Shown: positions 1 through 5,820 of the stretch, in pieces
How the letters are laid out: each line of letters starts with the position of its first letter
Numbering within the stretch: position 1 is the stretch's first letter
NCBI GenBank assembly: GCA_004211235.1
Contig: SEEY01000225.1
Span: forward strand, 1-6,546
DNA from: Rubrivivax sp.
GTDB taxonomy: Bacteria > Pseudomonadota > Gammaproteobacteria > Burkholderiales > Burkholderiaceae
DNA: 6,546 nt
Direction of reading: 5' to 3'
Translations under genes and position numbers: made by a program
Notes under the pieces: generated by a model
What the model saw: only the letters and a program-made list of their open reading frames with translations
The model's database searches: none
Told to the model about the DNA's origin: nothing

Positions 1-691
1 CGGGCATGACGGCGATCAGCAGGTAGGCCGTGATCAGCCAGGTCCAGGCGAACATCGGCATCTTCATCAGCGTCATGCCGGGGGCGCGCATGTTGAGGAT
101 GGTGACGATGATGTTGATGGAGCCCATGATGGACGAGGCGCCCATGATGTGCATCGCGAAGATGCCGGCGTCCATCGACGGGCCCATCTGCAGCGTCAGC
201 GGCGCGTAGAGCGTCCAGCCCGCAGCAGGTGCGCCGCCGGGCATGAAGAAGCTGCCCACCAGCATGATGGCGGCGGGGATCAACAGCCAGAAGCTGAAGT
301 TGTTCATCCGCGCGAAGGCCATGTCGCCCGCGCCGATCTGCAGCGGGATCATCCAGTTCGCGAAGCCGACGAAGGCCGGCATGATGGCGCCGAACACCAT
401 GATCAGACCGTGCATGGTTGTGAACTGGTTGAACAGCTCGGGATTGAAGAACTGCAGCCCCGGCTGGAACAGCTCGGCGCGGATACACAGCGCCAGGATG
501 CCGCCCACCATCAGCATCGTGAAGCTGAACAGCAGGTAGAGCGTGCCGATGTCCTTGTGGTTCGTCGCGAACACCCAGCGGCGCCAGCCGTGCGGCGCAC
601 CGTGATGCTCGTCGTGATCGTGGGCGTGGTCATGGCCGTGGTCGCCGGCATGGCCACCGTGAACACCGTGGGGGGGAAGCACTGCACTCAT
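1..691 (-). CDS. ctaD: Cytochrome c oxidase subunit I (aa3 type), partial
   Basis: This is the catalytic haem-copper subunit of the terminal oxidase, which reduces O2 with electrons from cytochrome c and pumps protons across the inner membrane. The first 230 codons are present; the gene leaves the window at base 1. After a His-rich leader (11 His between residues 8 and 34), the family pattern begins at W36 and includes ATNHKDIGTLYLLF (42-55). The low-spin haem a ligand is H94 in TTMHGLIMVFG. D-channel residues N112, D123 and N130 lie in the NWMIPLQIGAGDMAFARMNN stretch. The catalytic His/Glu/Tyr region and the CuB ligands lie beyond the edge. The start at 691 is supported by a good ribosome site (AGAGGA, 6 nt away) and follows coxB by 27 nt in the same direction, so the two are surely co-transcribed. 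Identity is certain; only the 3' part is missing. Confidence 0.97.
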   Translation of the reverse strand, partial: MSAVLPPHGVHGGHAGDHGHDHAHDHDEHHGAPHGWRRWVFATNHKDIGTLYLLFSFTMLMVGGILALCIRAELFQPGLQFFNPELFNQFTTMHGLIMVFGAIMPAFVGFANWMIPLQIGAGDMAFARMNNFSFWLLIPAAIMLVGSFFMPGGAPAAGWTLYAPLTLQMGPSMDAGIFAMHIMGASSIMGSINIIVTILNMRAPGMTLMKMPMFAWTWLITAYLLIAVMP

Positions 692-697
692 TTGGAT

Positions 698-703
698 TCC
701 TCT
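698..703 (-). promoter_or_regulatory. Ribosome binding site of ctaD
   Basis: AGAGGA on the minus strand sits 6 nt before the ATG at 691, inside the 27-nt coxB-ctaD gap. It is the only clear Shine-Dalgarno sequence in front of any gene in this window. It fixes the ctaD start and implies independent, efficient re-initiation on the polycistronic message. Confidence 0.75.
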
Positions 704-718
704 GATTCGGTGTTCGAC

Positions 719-1909
719 TTACTTGCGCGCGGCCAGCACTTCGGCCGGCTGCACGGTCTGGCCCGTCTTGTTGGACCAGCTGTTCTTCGTGTACGTGGCC
801 ACGGCGGCGATGTCGGTATCGCTGAGCTGCTTCCAGGCCGGCATGCCCTTTTCGAGGCGGCCGTTCAGCAAGACGTTGATCTGCTCGAGGTGGTTCTCGG
901 CCAGCACGACCGGCGAATGATCCAGCGGCTTCACCGGACCGGCGCCGCTGCCGTCGGCCTTGTGGCAGGCGGCGCAGTTGGCGGTGTAGACCTTTTCGCC
1001 GCGGGCGATCAGCGCCGCCTGCTCCCAGACCTTGTTCGGGTCATCGGCCTTGGCAGCGATCTTCTTCTTCTCGCCGTCGACCCAGGCCGTGTAGTCCGCT
1101 GCGGACACGACCTTCACATGGATCGGCATGTAGGCGTGTTCCTTGCCGCACAGCTCGGCGCACTGGCCGTAGTAGTCACCGATCTTCTCGGCCTTGAACC
1201 AGGTATCGCGCACGAAGCCGGGAATGGCGTCCTGCTTGACGCCGAAGGCCGGCACCATCCAGGCGTGGATGACGTCATTGGCGGTCGTGATGATGCGGAT
1301 CTTCTTGTCCACCGGCACGACCAGCGGGTTGTCGACCTTGAGCAGGTAGTTGTCGACCGGCGCCGGCTTGCCCGAGTTGGACTGCTCGCGCTGCTCGGTA
1401 TCCAGCGTCGCCAGGAAACCGATGCCCTCGCCTTCGCCCTTCAGGTAGTCGTAGCCCCACTTCCACTGGTAGCCGGTGGCCTTGATGGTCACGTCGGCAT
1501 TGGTCGTGTCCTTCATCGCGACCACCACCTTGGTGGCCGGCAGCGCCATGCCGATGACGATCAGGAAAGGCACGATCGTCCAGGCGATCTCGACAGCCAC
1601 GCTCTCGTGGAAGTTCGCCGACACCGCACCCTTGGATTTGCGGTGCTTGAAGATCGAATAGAACATCACGCCGAACACCGCGACGAAGATGACCACGCAG
1701 ACGATCATCACGAAGTTGTGCAGCCACATCTGGTCGGCAGCGATGCGGGTGACCGGCTCGGGCAGATTGAGCTGATTGACGCCGGGGCCGCCCTTGAGGT
1801 CATTCACCGCGAAGGCAGGACCCATGGCCAGGGCCGCCATCGCCGCCACGGCAGCCCGCTGGGCCCACCCGCGTGAGGCGCTATGCACTCGTGCGTTCAT
1901 CATCGTCAT
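719..1909 (-). CDS. coxB: Cytochrome c oxidase subunit II with fused C-terminal cytochrome c domain
   Basis: Subunit II accepts electrons at the periplasmic CuA centre and passes them to haem a of CtaD. From the ATG at 1909 it is 396 residues. A Sec signal-like segment ends near AFA (32-34). Two membrane helices follow (about 65-87 and 104-132), then the aromatic patch YQWKWGYDY (147-155). CuA ligands are H215, C250, E252, C254, H258 and M261 (CAELCGKEHAYM). After the cupredoxin domain comes a class I cytochrome c domain: CAACH at 312-316 binds haem c, and M356 in KGMPAW is the likely sixth ligand. It is therefore about 100 residues longer than a plain subunit II, as in caa3-type enzymes and many betaproteobacteria. 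Start: ATGs at 1909, 1903 and 1900 are all in frame; 1909 has a weak AGTGA 5 nt upstream. The frame stays open back to 2071, but that part has no signal peptide or family similarity. ctaD follows 27 nt downstream. Confidence 0.96.
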   Translation of the reverse strand: MTMMNARVHSASRGWAQRAAVAAMAALAMGPAFAVNDLKGGPGVNQLNLPEPVTRIAADQMWLHNFVMIVCVVIFVAVFGVMFYSIFKHRKSKGAVSANFHESVAVEIAWTIVPFLIVIGMALPATKVVVAMKDTTNADVTIKATGYQWKWGYDYLKGEGEGIGFLATLDTEQREQSNSGKPAPVDNYLLKVDNPLVVPVDKKIRIITTANDVIHAWMVPAFGVKQDAIPGFVRDTWFKAEKIGDYYGQCAELCGKEHAYMPIHVKVVSAADYTAWVDGEKKKIAAKADDPNKVWEQAALIARGEKVYTANCAACHKADGSGAGPVKPLDHSPVVLAENHLEQINVLLNGRLEKGMPAWKQLSDTDIAAVATYTKNSWSNKTGQTVQPAEVLAARK

Positions 1910-1936
1910 GGTTGTCACTTGGTTCTTTGAAGAGCA

Positions 1937-1950
1937 GGACCTGCAGGTCC
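1937..1950. repeat. Perfect 14-bp palindrome in the coxB leader (proximal)
   Basis: GGACCTGCAGGTCC reads the same on both strands, 28-41 nt before the coxB ATG at 1909. As RNA it could fold into a 5-bp stem with a 4-nt loop; as DNA it could bind a dimeric regulator. No known operator consensus is recognised. Its centre is 51 bp from that of the second palindrome at 1988-2001. Confidence 0.55.
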
Positions 1951-1987
1951 GCCCCATACGGAGGAATGAGCCGGACTGGGTGCCGCA

Positions 1988-2001
1988 CGATCCGCGGATC
2001 G
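1988..2001. repeat. Perfect 14-bp palindrome in the coxB leader (distal)
   Basis: CGATCCGCGGATCG is a second perfect palindrome, 79-92 nt before the coxB ATG. Its sequence differs from the proximal one, so the two are not copies of a single operator. As RNA it could form a 5-bp stem with a CGCG loop. If the -10 box at 2038-2043 is real, both palindromes fall within the transcribed leader. Confidence 0.5.
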
Positions 2002-2037
2002 CGCCGGGTTTTGCCTTGACCCTCTTGGCGGCCCGGG

Positions 2038-2043
2038 ATTTTA
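2038..2043 (-). promoter_or_regulatory. Possible -10 box of the coxB-ctaD promoter
   Basis: TAAAAT on the minus strand, preceded by GGC, is the best -10-like hexamer in the 188-nt gap between the methyltransferase stop and coxB. It would give a leader of roughly 120 nt. No convincing -35 hexamer sits 16-18 bp upstream (that stretch is GC-rich), so it could be activator-dependent or a chance match. The gap also separates coxB-ctaD from the co-directional methyltransferase, which favours an own promoter. Confidence 0.35.
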
Positions 2044-2097
2044 GCCCAGCGTCTCTGACCCTCCCGAGCACAGCAGCCCCTGGGAATCACCTAGCAA

Positions 2098-3021
2098 TCA
2101 GCCACCCGGACGCCCCTTGCGCAGGTTAGCGCGCATTGCATCGACGGATACATGGGTCTCGGCCGCCATGCTCAGGCGAGGCGCGGCCTTGAAGGCATGG
2201 CCAAACACAAGCTCCAGCGTCAACCCGAGACGGCCGTCGCTGCCGCGCAGTGTCTCCAGTTGGGTCGCCAGCGCCGCCTGCCAGGCGCGCCCACGCAGAC
2301 CGGCAAACCGCGCCGGGGCCAGATTGCCGCCCAGCGCCCGCAGATCGGCCAGAAGGCTTTGCGGGCTGGCCCAGGTCAGCCGCAGCCGCTCCTGGTCCAT
2401 GACGGGGTCGGCAAAGCCGGCTTTGAGCACCAGGTCGCCGATATCGTGCATGTCCCACCAGTCCGGCGCGGGACGCCCCCAGCCTGCGCGGGCGTAAAGC
2501 GGTCGCAGCTCCACGAAGCTGTCCGGCCCCAGGCAGGAAAACATCACGAAGCCGCCCACGGCGATGCTGGCCTGCCATTCACCGAGCACCGCCGGCAGGT
2601 CGGCGCAGGCGTGCAGCGCCATGTTGGACCACAGCAGTTCCACCTCGGGCCTGACGGGCAAGGCATCCACCTGCCCCGTCGACCCGCCAGCCAGCTTGCG
2701 CCACCAGCTCGGCGTGCGCTCGGCGGCCGCGCGGGCGGCCAGCAGCGCGTCGGCTTCGTGCCACAGCATCATGGCGTTTGGATAGGTCTGGCGGAGCAGT
2801 TCAGCACTGGCCCCAAGCGCCGGCGACGCGTCCAGAAGGCGCGCTGGCTGAAGCTTGATGAAGGGCAGGCGCTCGGCCATGCGCTGGGCGACTTCGGCAT
2901 GCAGCCAGGGTGGCTGCGCCGCCTTCGCGAGCCGGCGGGCCTGGTGGCGCAGCGCAGCGACGTCCAGATCCTGGGGCCGCAACCCCTTGTTTGAAGTAGG
3001 GGTCGATGCCGGCTCATTCAT
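2098..3021 (-). CDS. BioC-like class I methyltransferase with degenerate SAM motif I
   Basis: A 307-residue protein resembling the BioC/NDUFAF5 branch of class I SAM-dependent methyltransferases; BioC methylates malonyl-ACP in biotin synthesis. The resemblance lies in the second half of the fold: LLWSNMALHACADLPAVL (129-146, like the family's SNLALQWCxDLP), GGFVMFSCLGPDSFVELR (156-173) and DMHDIGDLVLKAGFADPVMD (190-209). The glycine-rich SAM-binding motif, normally LDxGCGTG, is RLLDASPALGAS at 61-72, so its key glycines are absent. A Trp-rich SWWRKL (105-110) separates the motifs. No biotin genes are nearby. The start at 3021 lies 23 bp from the divergent comF start, has no Shine-Dalgarno, and is just downstream of a TATACT hexamer, suggesting a nearly leaderless message. 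Family membership is likely; catalytic activity and substrate are unknown. It could be an inactive or repurposed paralogue. Confidence 0.8.
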   Translation of the reverse strand: MNEPASTPTSNKGLRPQDLDVAALRHQARRLAKAAQPPWLHAEVAQRMAERLPFIKLQPARLLDASPALGASAELLRQTYPNAMMLWHEADALLAARAAAERTPSWWRKLAGGSTGQVDALPVRPEVELLWSNMALHACADLPAVLGEWQASIAVGGFVMFSCLGPDSFVELRPLYARAGWGRPAPDWWDMHDIGDLVLKAGFADPVMDQERLRLTWASPQSLLADLRALGGNLAPARFAGLRGRAWQAALATQLETLRGSDGRLGLTLELVFGHAFKAAPRLSMAAETHVSVDAMRANLRKGRPGG

Positions 3022-3028
3022 GGGCCGG

Positions 3029-3040
3029 TCAGTATATTGA
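3029..3040. promoter_or_regulatory. Quasi-symmetric overlapping -10 boxes for the methyltransferase and comF
   Basis: TCAGTATATTGA matches its own reverse complement at 10 of 12 positions. Read rightward it offers TATATT (3033-3038), whose start point would fall at about the comF ATG (3045). Read leftward it offers TATACT (3036-3031), whose start point would fall 2-4 nt before the methyltransferase ATG (3021). The whole divergent spacer is only 23 bp and neither gene has a Shine-Dalgarno, so both messages may be leaderless or nearly so. No good -35 hexamer is visible on either side; those positions lie inside the opposing gene. Confidence 0.45.
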
Positions 3041-3044
3041 GCCG

Positions 3045-3800
3045 ATGCCCGAGCGCCCCCTGACCGCGGCCAAACCCGCGTTGATCGAGAAGGTGCTCAT
3101 GCGTTGTGCCGGCCAGTGCGCCGTCTGCCGCGCCTGGAGCCACCAGACCGTCTGCGACGACTGCCTGCAACGCCACGCCCGGCCGACGCCGCGTTGCTGG
3201 ACGTGCGCCGCGCGCGTGCCGCCGCCATTGGCCGACCAGCCGCGCCCCCTGTGCGGCCGCTGCCTCGTCGAGCCACCGCCACTGGACCGCGCCGTCGCCG
3301 CCCTGGACTACCGATTTCCGTGGGACGGCCTGCTGCAGCATTTCAAGTACCACCAGGCGCTTGAACTTCGGGCGACCTTGCTGGAGCGGGTCAATTCGGC
3401 GCTGACCGCTGCAGAAGTCGACACGCCTGACTGGCTGCTGCCCGTCCCGCTGTCGCCCTCGCGGCTTCGTGAGCGCGGCTACAACCAGTCGCACGAACTG
3501 GCACGCTCGCTGGCCCGCCGGCGCGGCCTGCGCTGCGAGCCCGAGTTGCTGCTGCGCGTACGGGACAGCGCGCCCCAGGCCGGCCTTAAACTGGACGAGC
3601 GCGTCGCCAATGTGCGCGGCATCTTCGCCGTCGACCCGCTGCGCGCCGCACGGCTGCGCGGCACCAGCGTCGCGGTGCTGGACGACGTGATGACCAGCGG
3701 CTCGACGCTTTTTGAGCTCGCGCGCGTGCTGCTGCAGGCCGGCGTCATGAGCGTGCAGGCGTGGGTCGTCGCACGCACGCCCGAACCCGGGGACGAATGA
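3045..3800 (+). CDS. comF: ComF family phosphoribosyltransferase-like protein
   Basis: A 251-residue cytoplasmic ComF/GntX-type protein. Competence studies link this family to handling of incoming single-stranded DNA, but its reaction is not established. The N-terminal part has four Cys-x2-Cys pairs (C25/C28, C37/C40, C51/C54, C70/C73), typical of the double zinc-finger region. The C-terminal phosphoribosyltransferase fold shows LRERGYNQS (141-149), QAGLKLDERVANVRGIF (178-194) and the PRPP-binding loop VLDDVMTSGST (211-221). The ATG at 3045 is chosen over the in-frame ATG at 3006: the family starts close to the zinc region, and the upstream start would lie inside the opposite-strand methyltransferase and upstream of the TATATT box. 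trmL follows after 21 nt, in frame after a single TGA, so the two are probably co-transcribed. A role in DNA uptake here is inference; no other competence genes are in view. Confidence 0.93.
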   Translation: MPERPLTAAKPALIEKVLMRCAGQCAVCRAWSHQTVCDDCLQRHARPTPRCWTCAARVPPPLADQPRPLCGRCLVEPPPLDRAVAALDYRFPWDGLLQHFKYHQALELRATLLERVNSALTAAEVDTPDWLLPVPLSPSRLRERGYNQSHELARSLARRRGLRCEPELLLRVRDSAPQAGLKLDERVANVRGIFAVDPLRAARLRGTSVAVLDDVMTSGSTLFELARVLLQAGVMSVQAWVVARTPEPGDE

Positions 3801-3821
3801 CCGCGGCCGATACTGCCGCCC

Positions 3822-4292
3822 ATGTTCCACATCGTCCTCGTCCACCCGGAGATCCCGCCCAACACCGGCAATGTGATCCGCCTGGCGGCCAACACCGGCT
3901 GCACCCTGCATCTCATCGAGCCGCTCGGCTTCTCGATGGAAGACAAGCTGCTGCAGCGTGCCGGGCTCGATTACCACGAGTACGCGCGCGTCCAACGCCA
4001 CGCGGACTGGCGCGCCTTCCTGAGCGCCGAGTCGCCTGACCCGGCGCGGATGTTCGCCTTCACGACCCGCGGCAGCCGGCCCTTCGGCGACGTGGCCTGG
4101 CAGCCGGGAGACTGGTTCGTGTTCGGCAGCGAGACCGCCGGCCTGCCGCCCGCGCTGCGCGACGAGTTCCCGAACGCCCGGCGCGTCCGGCTGCCGATGC
4201 GCGAGGGGCAGCGCAGTCTCAACCTGAGCAACAGCGTGGCGGTGGCCGTGTTCGAAGCCTGGCGCCAGAACGGCTACGCCGGTGGCGGCTGA
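3822..4292 (+). CDS. trmL: tRNA (cytidine/uridine-34) 2'-O-methyltransferase, TrmL/YibK type
   Basis: A 156-residue SPOUT methyltransferase, the usual length for TrmL. The family methylates the ribose of the wobble nucleotide in certain tRNA-Leu species using SAM. The three signature stretches are intact: PEIPPNTGNVIRLAANTG (9-26, with N14, N17 and R20), FGSETAGLPP (101-110), and RVRLPMREGQ followed by RSLNLSNSVAVAVFEAWRQ (121-149), which form the trefoil-knot SAM site. The protein is compact with no added RNA-binding domain, as expected. The start at 3822 begins directly with the conserved MFHIVLVHPEIPPN. No Shine-Dalgarno is visible in the 21-nt gap after comF, so translation may be coupled to the upstream stop. 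The gene is followed 27 nt later by the SulP transporter gene. Confidence 0.95.
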   Translation: MFHIVLVHPEIPPNTGNVIRLAANTGCTLHLIEPLGFSMEDKLLQRAGLDYHEYARVQRHADWRAFLSAESPDPARMFAFTTRGSRPFGDVAWQPGDWFVFGSETAGLPPALRDEFPNARRVRLPMREGQRSLNLSNSVAVAVFEAWRQNGYAGGG

Positions 4293-4319
4293 TCGCCCCA
4301 CTTCTGAAGCCTGACCATC

Positions 4320-5771
4320 ATGTCCCGACATCCGCATCCATTCCGCGCTGAATGGGCTCCCAGCGTCCCGCGCGAGCTCATGGCTGGCGCGGTCGCCACC
4401 TTCGCCCTCATCCCCGAGGTCATCGCCTTCTCGTTCGTCGCCGGGGTCGACCCTGCCGTCGGCCTGTTCGCGTCCTTCGTCATCAGCCTGGTCATCGCCT
4501 TCGCTGGCGGCCGTCCGGCGATGGTGTCCGCAGCCGCGGGCTCGGTGGCGCTGGTCGCGGCGCCGCTGGTGCATGCCCACGGCGCGCAATACCTGTTCGC
4601 TGCGGGCATCCTCGCCGGCATCGTGCAGATGTTGTTCGGCTGGCTGCGCCTGGGCGTGCTCATGCGCTACGTGTCCGGCTCGGTCCGCACCGGCTTCGTC
4701 AATGCGCTGGCCCTGCTCATCTTCTCGGCGCAGATGCCGCATCTCATCGGCGCGAATGGCGCCACCTGGGCCATGGTCGCCTGCGGGCTTGCCATCATCT
4801 ACGGGCTGCCGCGACTGACGACCCTGGTGCCTTCGCCGCTGGTCTGCATCGTCGTTCTGACGGTGGCGGCGCAGTCGCTGCAGCTGCCCCTCAAAACCGT
4901 TGCGGACCTGGGCCTGCTGCCGCAGGGACTGCCCAGCTTCGGCCTGCCACAGATACCCTGGTCCCTCGAGACGCTGCAGCTCATCGCGCTTCCTGCGGTG
5001 GCGATTGCGATGGTCGGCCTGCTGGAATCGATGATGACGGCGAGCGTGGTGGATGACCTCACCGACACCCCGAGCTCGAAGAACCGGGAATGTGCGGGCC
5101 TGGGCGTGGCCAACATTGCGGCCAGCCTGTTCGGCGGTATTGCCGGCTGCGGGATGATCGGCCAGACCGTCAGCAACGTGCGCTACGGCGGCCGCGGCCG
5201 ACTGTCGACGCTTTTTGCCGGTGCTTTCCTGCTTGTGCTGATGGTGCTGCTGAAGCCCTGGGTATCGCAGGTCCCGGTGGCAGCGCTGGTGGCCATCATG
5301 GTGATGGTCTCGGCGGCCACCTTCGACTGGGGTTCGGCCCGGGCGTTGCTGAAGCATCCCAAGCTGTCCAGCGCCGTGATGGTGGCGACCGTGGCGACGA
5401 CGGTACTGACCCACAACCTGGCTGCCGGCGTCGCAGTCGGTGTGCTGTTGAGCGGCGTCTTCTTCACCTTCAAGGTGGCACGTTTGCTGGAAGTCGCGCG
5501 ATCCGGCGATGACCTCCTCACCTACCGCGTGACGGGGCAGGTTTTCTTTGCGTCCGCCGACCTGCTGGTGGATGCCTTCGACGTCCGCGACATCGAAGGG
5601 AAACCGGTCCGCATCGACCTGAAGGACGCCCACTTCTGGGATGTCACGGCGGTGAATGCACTGGACAAGGTCTGCCAGCGACTTCGCAAGCACGGCAGCA
5701 CCGTGGAGGTCATCGGCATGAACGAACATGGGCGAGCACTGATCTCCAGGCTGGATCTCGGCATCGAATAG
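4320..5771 (+). CDS. SulP (SLC26-type) anion transporter with C-terminal STAS domain
   Basis: A 483-residue inner-membrane transporter of the SulP family, which moves sulfate, bicarbonate, dicarboxylates or other anions; the substrate cannot be read from sequence. Family landmarks are IPEVIAFSFVAGVDPAVGLFASF (31-53), GGRPAMVSAAAGSVALV (63-79), GSVRTGFVNALALLIF (120-135), SKNRECAGLGVANI (253-266) and FGGIAGCGMIGQTVSNVRYGGRGRLST (271-297). A run of hydrophobic helices follows to about 388. The cytoplasmic STAS domain spans about 399-480; its central loop reads DLKDAHFWDVTAVNAL (433-448). The form resembles the compact Bacillus YbaR/YvdB-like group more than long SulP proteins such as DauA. The ATG at 4320 fits the family N-terminus, though no Shine-Dalgarno is seen. 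It is last in the comF-trmL run and converges on gpsA; its role beside those genes is unclear. Confidence 0.92.
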   Translation: MSRHPHPFRAEWAPSVPRELMAGAVATFALIPEVIAFSFVAGVDPAVGLFASFVISLVIAFAGGRPAMVSAAAGSVALVAAPLVHAHGAQYLFAAGILAGIVQMLFGWLRLGVLMRYVSGSVRTGFVNALALLIFSAQMPHLIGANGATWAMVACGLAIIYGLPRLTTLVPSPLVCIVVLTVAAQSLQLPLKTVADLGLLPQGLPSFGLPQIPWSLETLQLIALPAVAIAMVGLLESMMTASVVDDLTDTPSSKNRECAGLGVANIAASLFGGIAGCGMIGQTVSNVRYGGRGRLSTLFAGAFLLVLMVLLKPWVSQVPVAALVAIMVMVSAATFDWGSARALLKHPKLSSAVMVATVATTVLTHNLAAGVAVGVLLSGVFFTFKVARLLEVARSGDDLLTYRVTGQVFFASADLLVDAFDVRDIEGKPVRIDLKDAHFWDVTAVNALDKVCQRLRKHGSTVEVIGMNEHGRALISRLDLGIE

Positions 5772-5774
5772 CGG

Positions 5775-5787
5775 CGCCCTCAGGGCG
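5775..5787. terminator. Small GC hairpin just after the SulP gene
   Basis: CGCCC, loop TCA, GGGCG forms a perfect 5-bp stem starting 4 nt after the transporter stop (TAG 5769-5771). A second imperfect hairpin (CACGG at 5795-5799 with CCGTG at 5810-5814) fills the rest of the 49-nt convergent gap. Neither has a T-tract on either strand, so intrinsic termination is unproven. Confidence 0.3.
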
Positions 5788-5820
5788 GGATGGGCACGGA
5801 GCGGCTGCGCCGTGGCGGGC

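Noticed and set aside
589..672. Tandem-repeat or satellite appearance of the GTG/CAC-rich stretch near the ctaD start.
   Set aside because: It is explained by the His/Gly/Asp codons of the CtaD leader; there is no fixed repeat unit.
149..1876. A 575-codon open frame on the plus strand, antisense to ctaD and coxB.
   Set aside because: Same cause: ctaD and coxB share a frame and avoid the codons whose complements are stops. The His/Arg-rich translation resembles no protein, while both sense genes are unmistakable.
1960..2019. A 17-codon plus-strand ORF (ATG 1966) preceded by GGAGGA.
   Set aside because: The GGAGGA directly abuts the ATG with no spacing, the peptide is Arg-rich without features, and it runs against the coxB leader.
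1910..2071. Extension of coxB upstream to an ATG at 2071 (54 extra residues).
   Set aside because: The extension is Arg/Cys/Ser-rich, would put the signal peptide internally, and covers the palindromes and the probable promoter. The signal sequence fits a start at 1909-1900.
2152..2994. A 280-codon plus-strand open frame opposite the methyltransferase gene.
   Set aside because: It is codon-aligned with the sense gene and explained by the same codon bias; no protein family features are seen.
3006..3044. Alternative upstream start for comF at 3006.
   Set aside because: It would overlap the opposite-strand methyltransferase start and the putative promoter, and it adds residues not typical of the family.
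3018..5729. A 903-codon open frame on the minus strand, antisense to comF, trmL and the SulP gene.
   Set aside because: Its codons are exact reverse complements of the sense codons. It is open because the sense genes, all in one frame, contain no TTA, CTA or TCA codons, which are rare in high-GC genomes. The translation is low-complexity, rich in Arg, His, Gln and Asp, with no recognisable domain.
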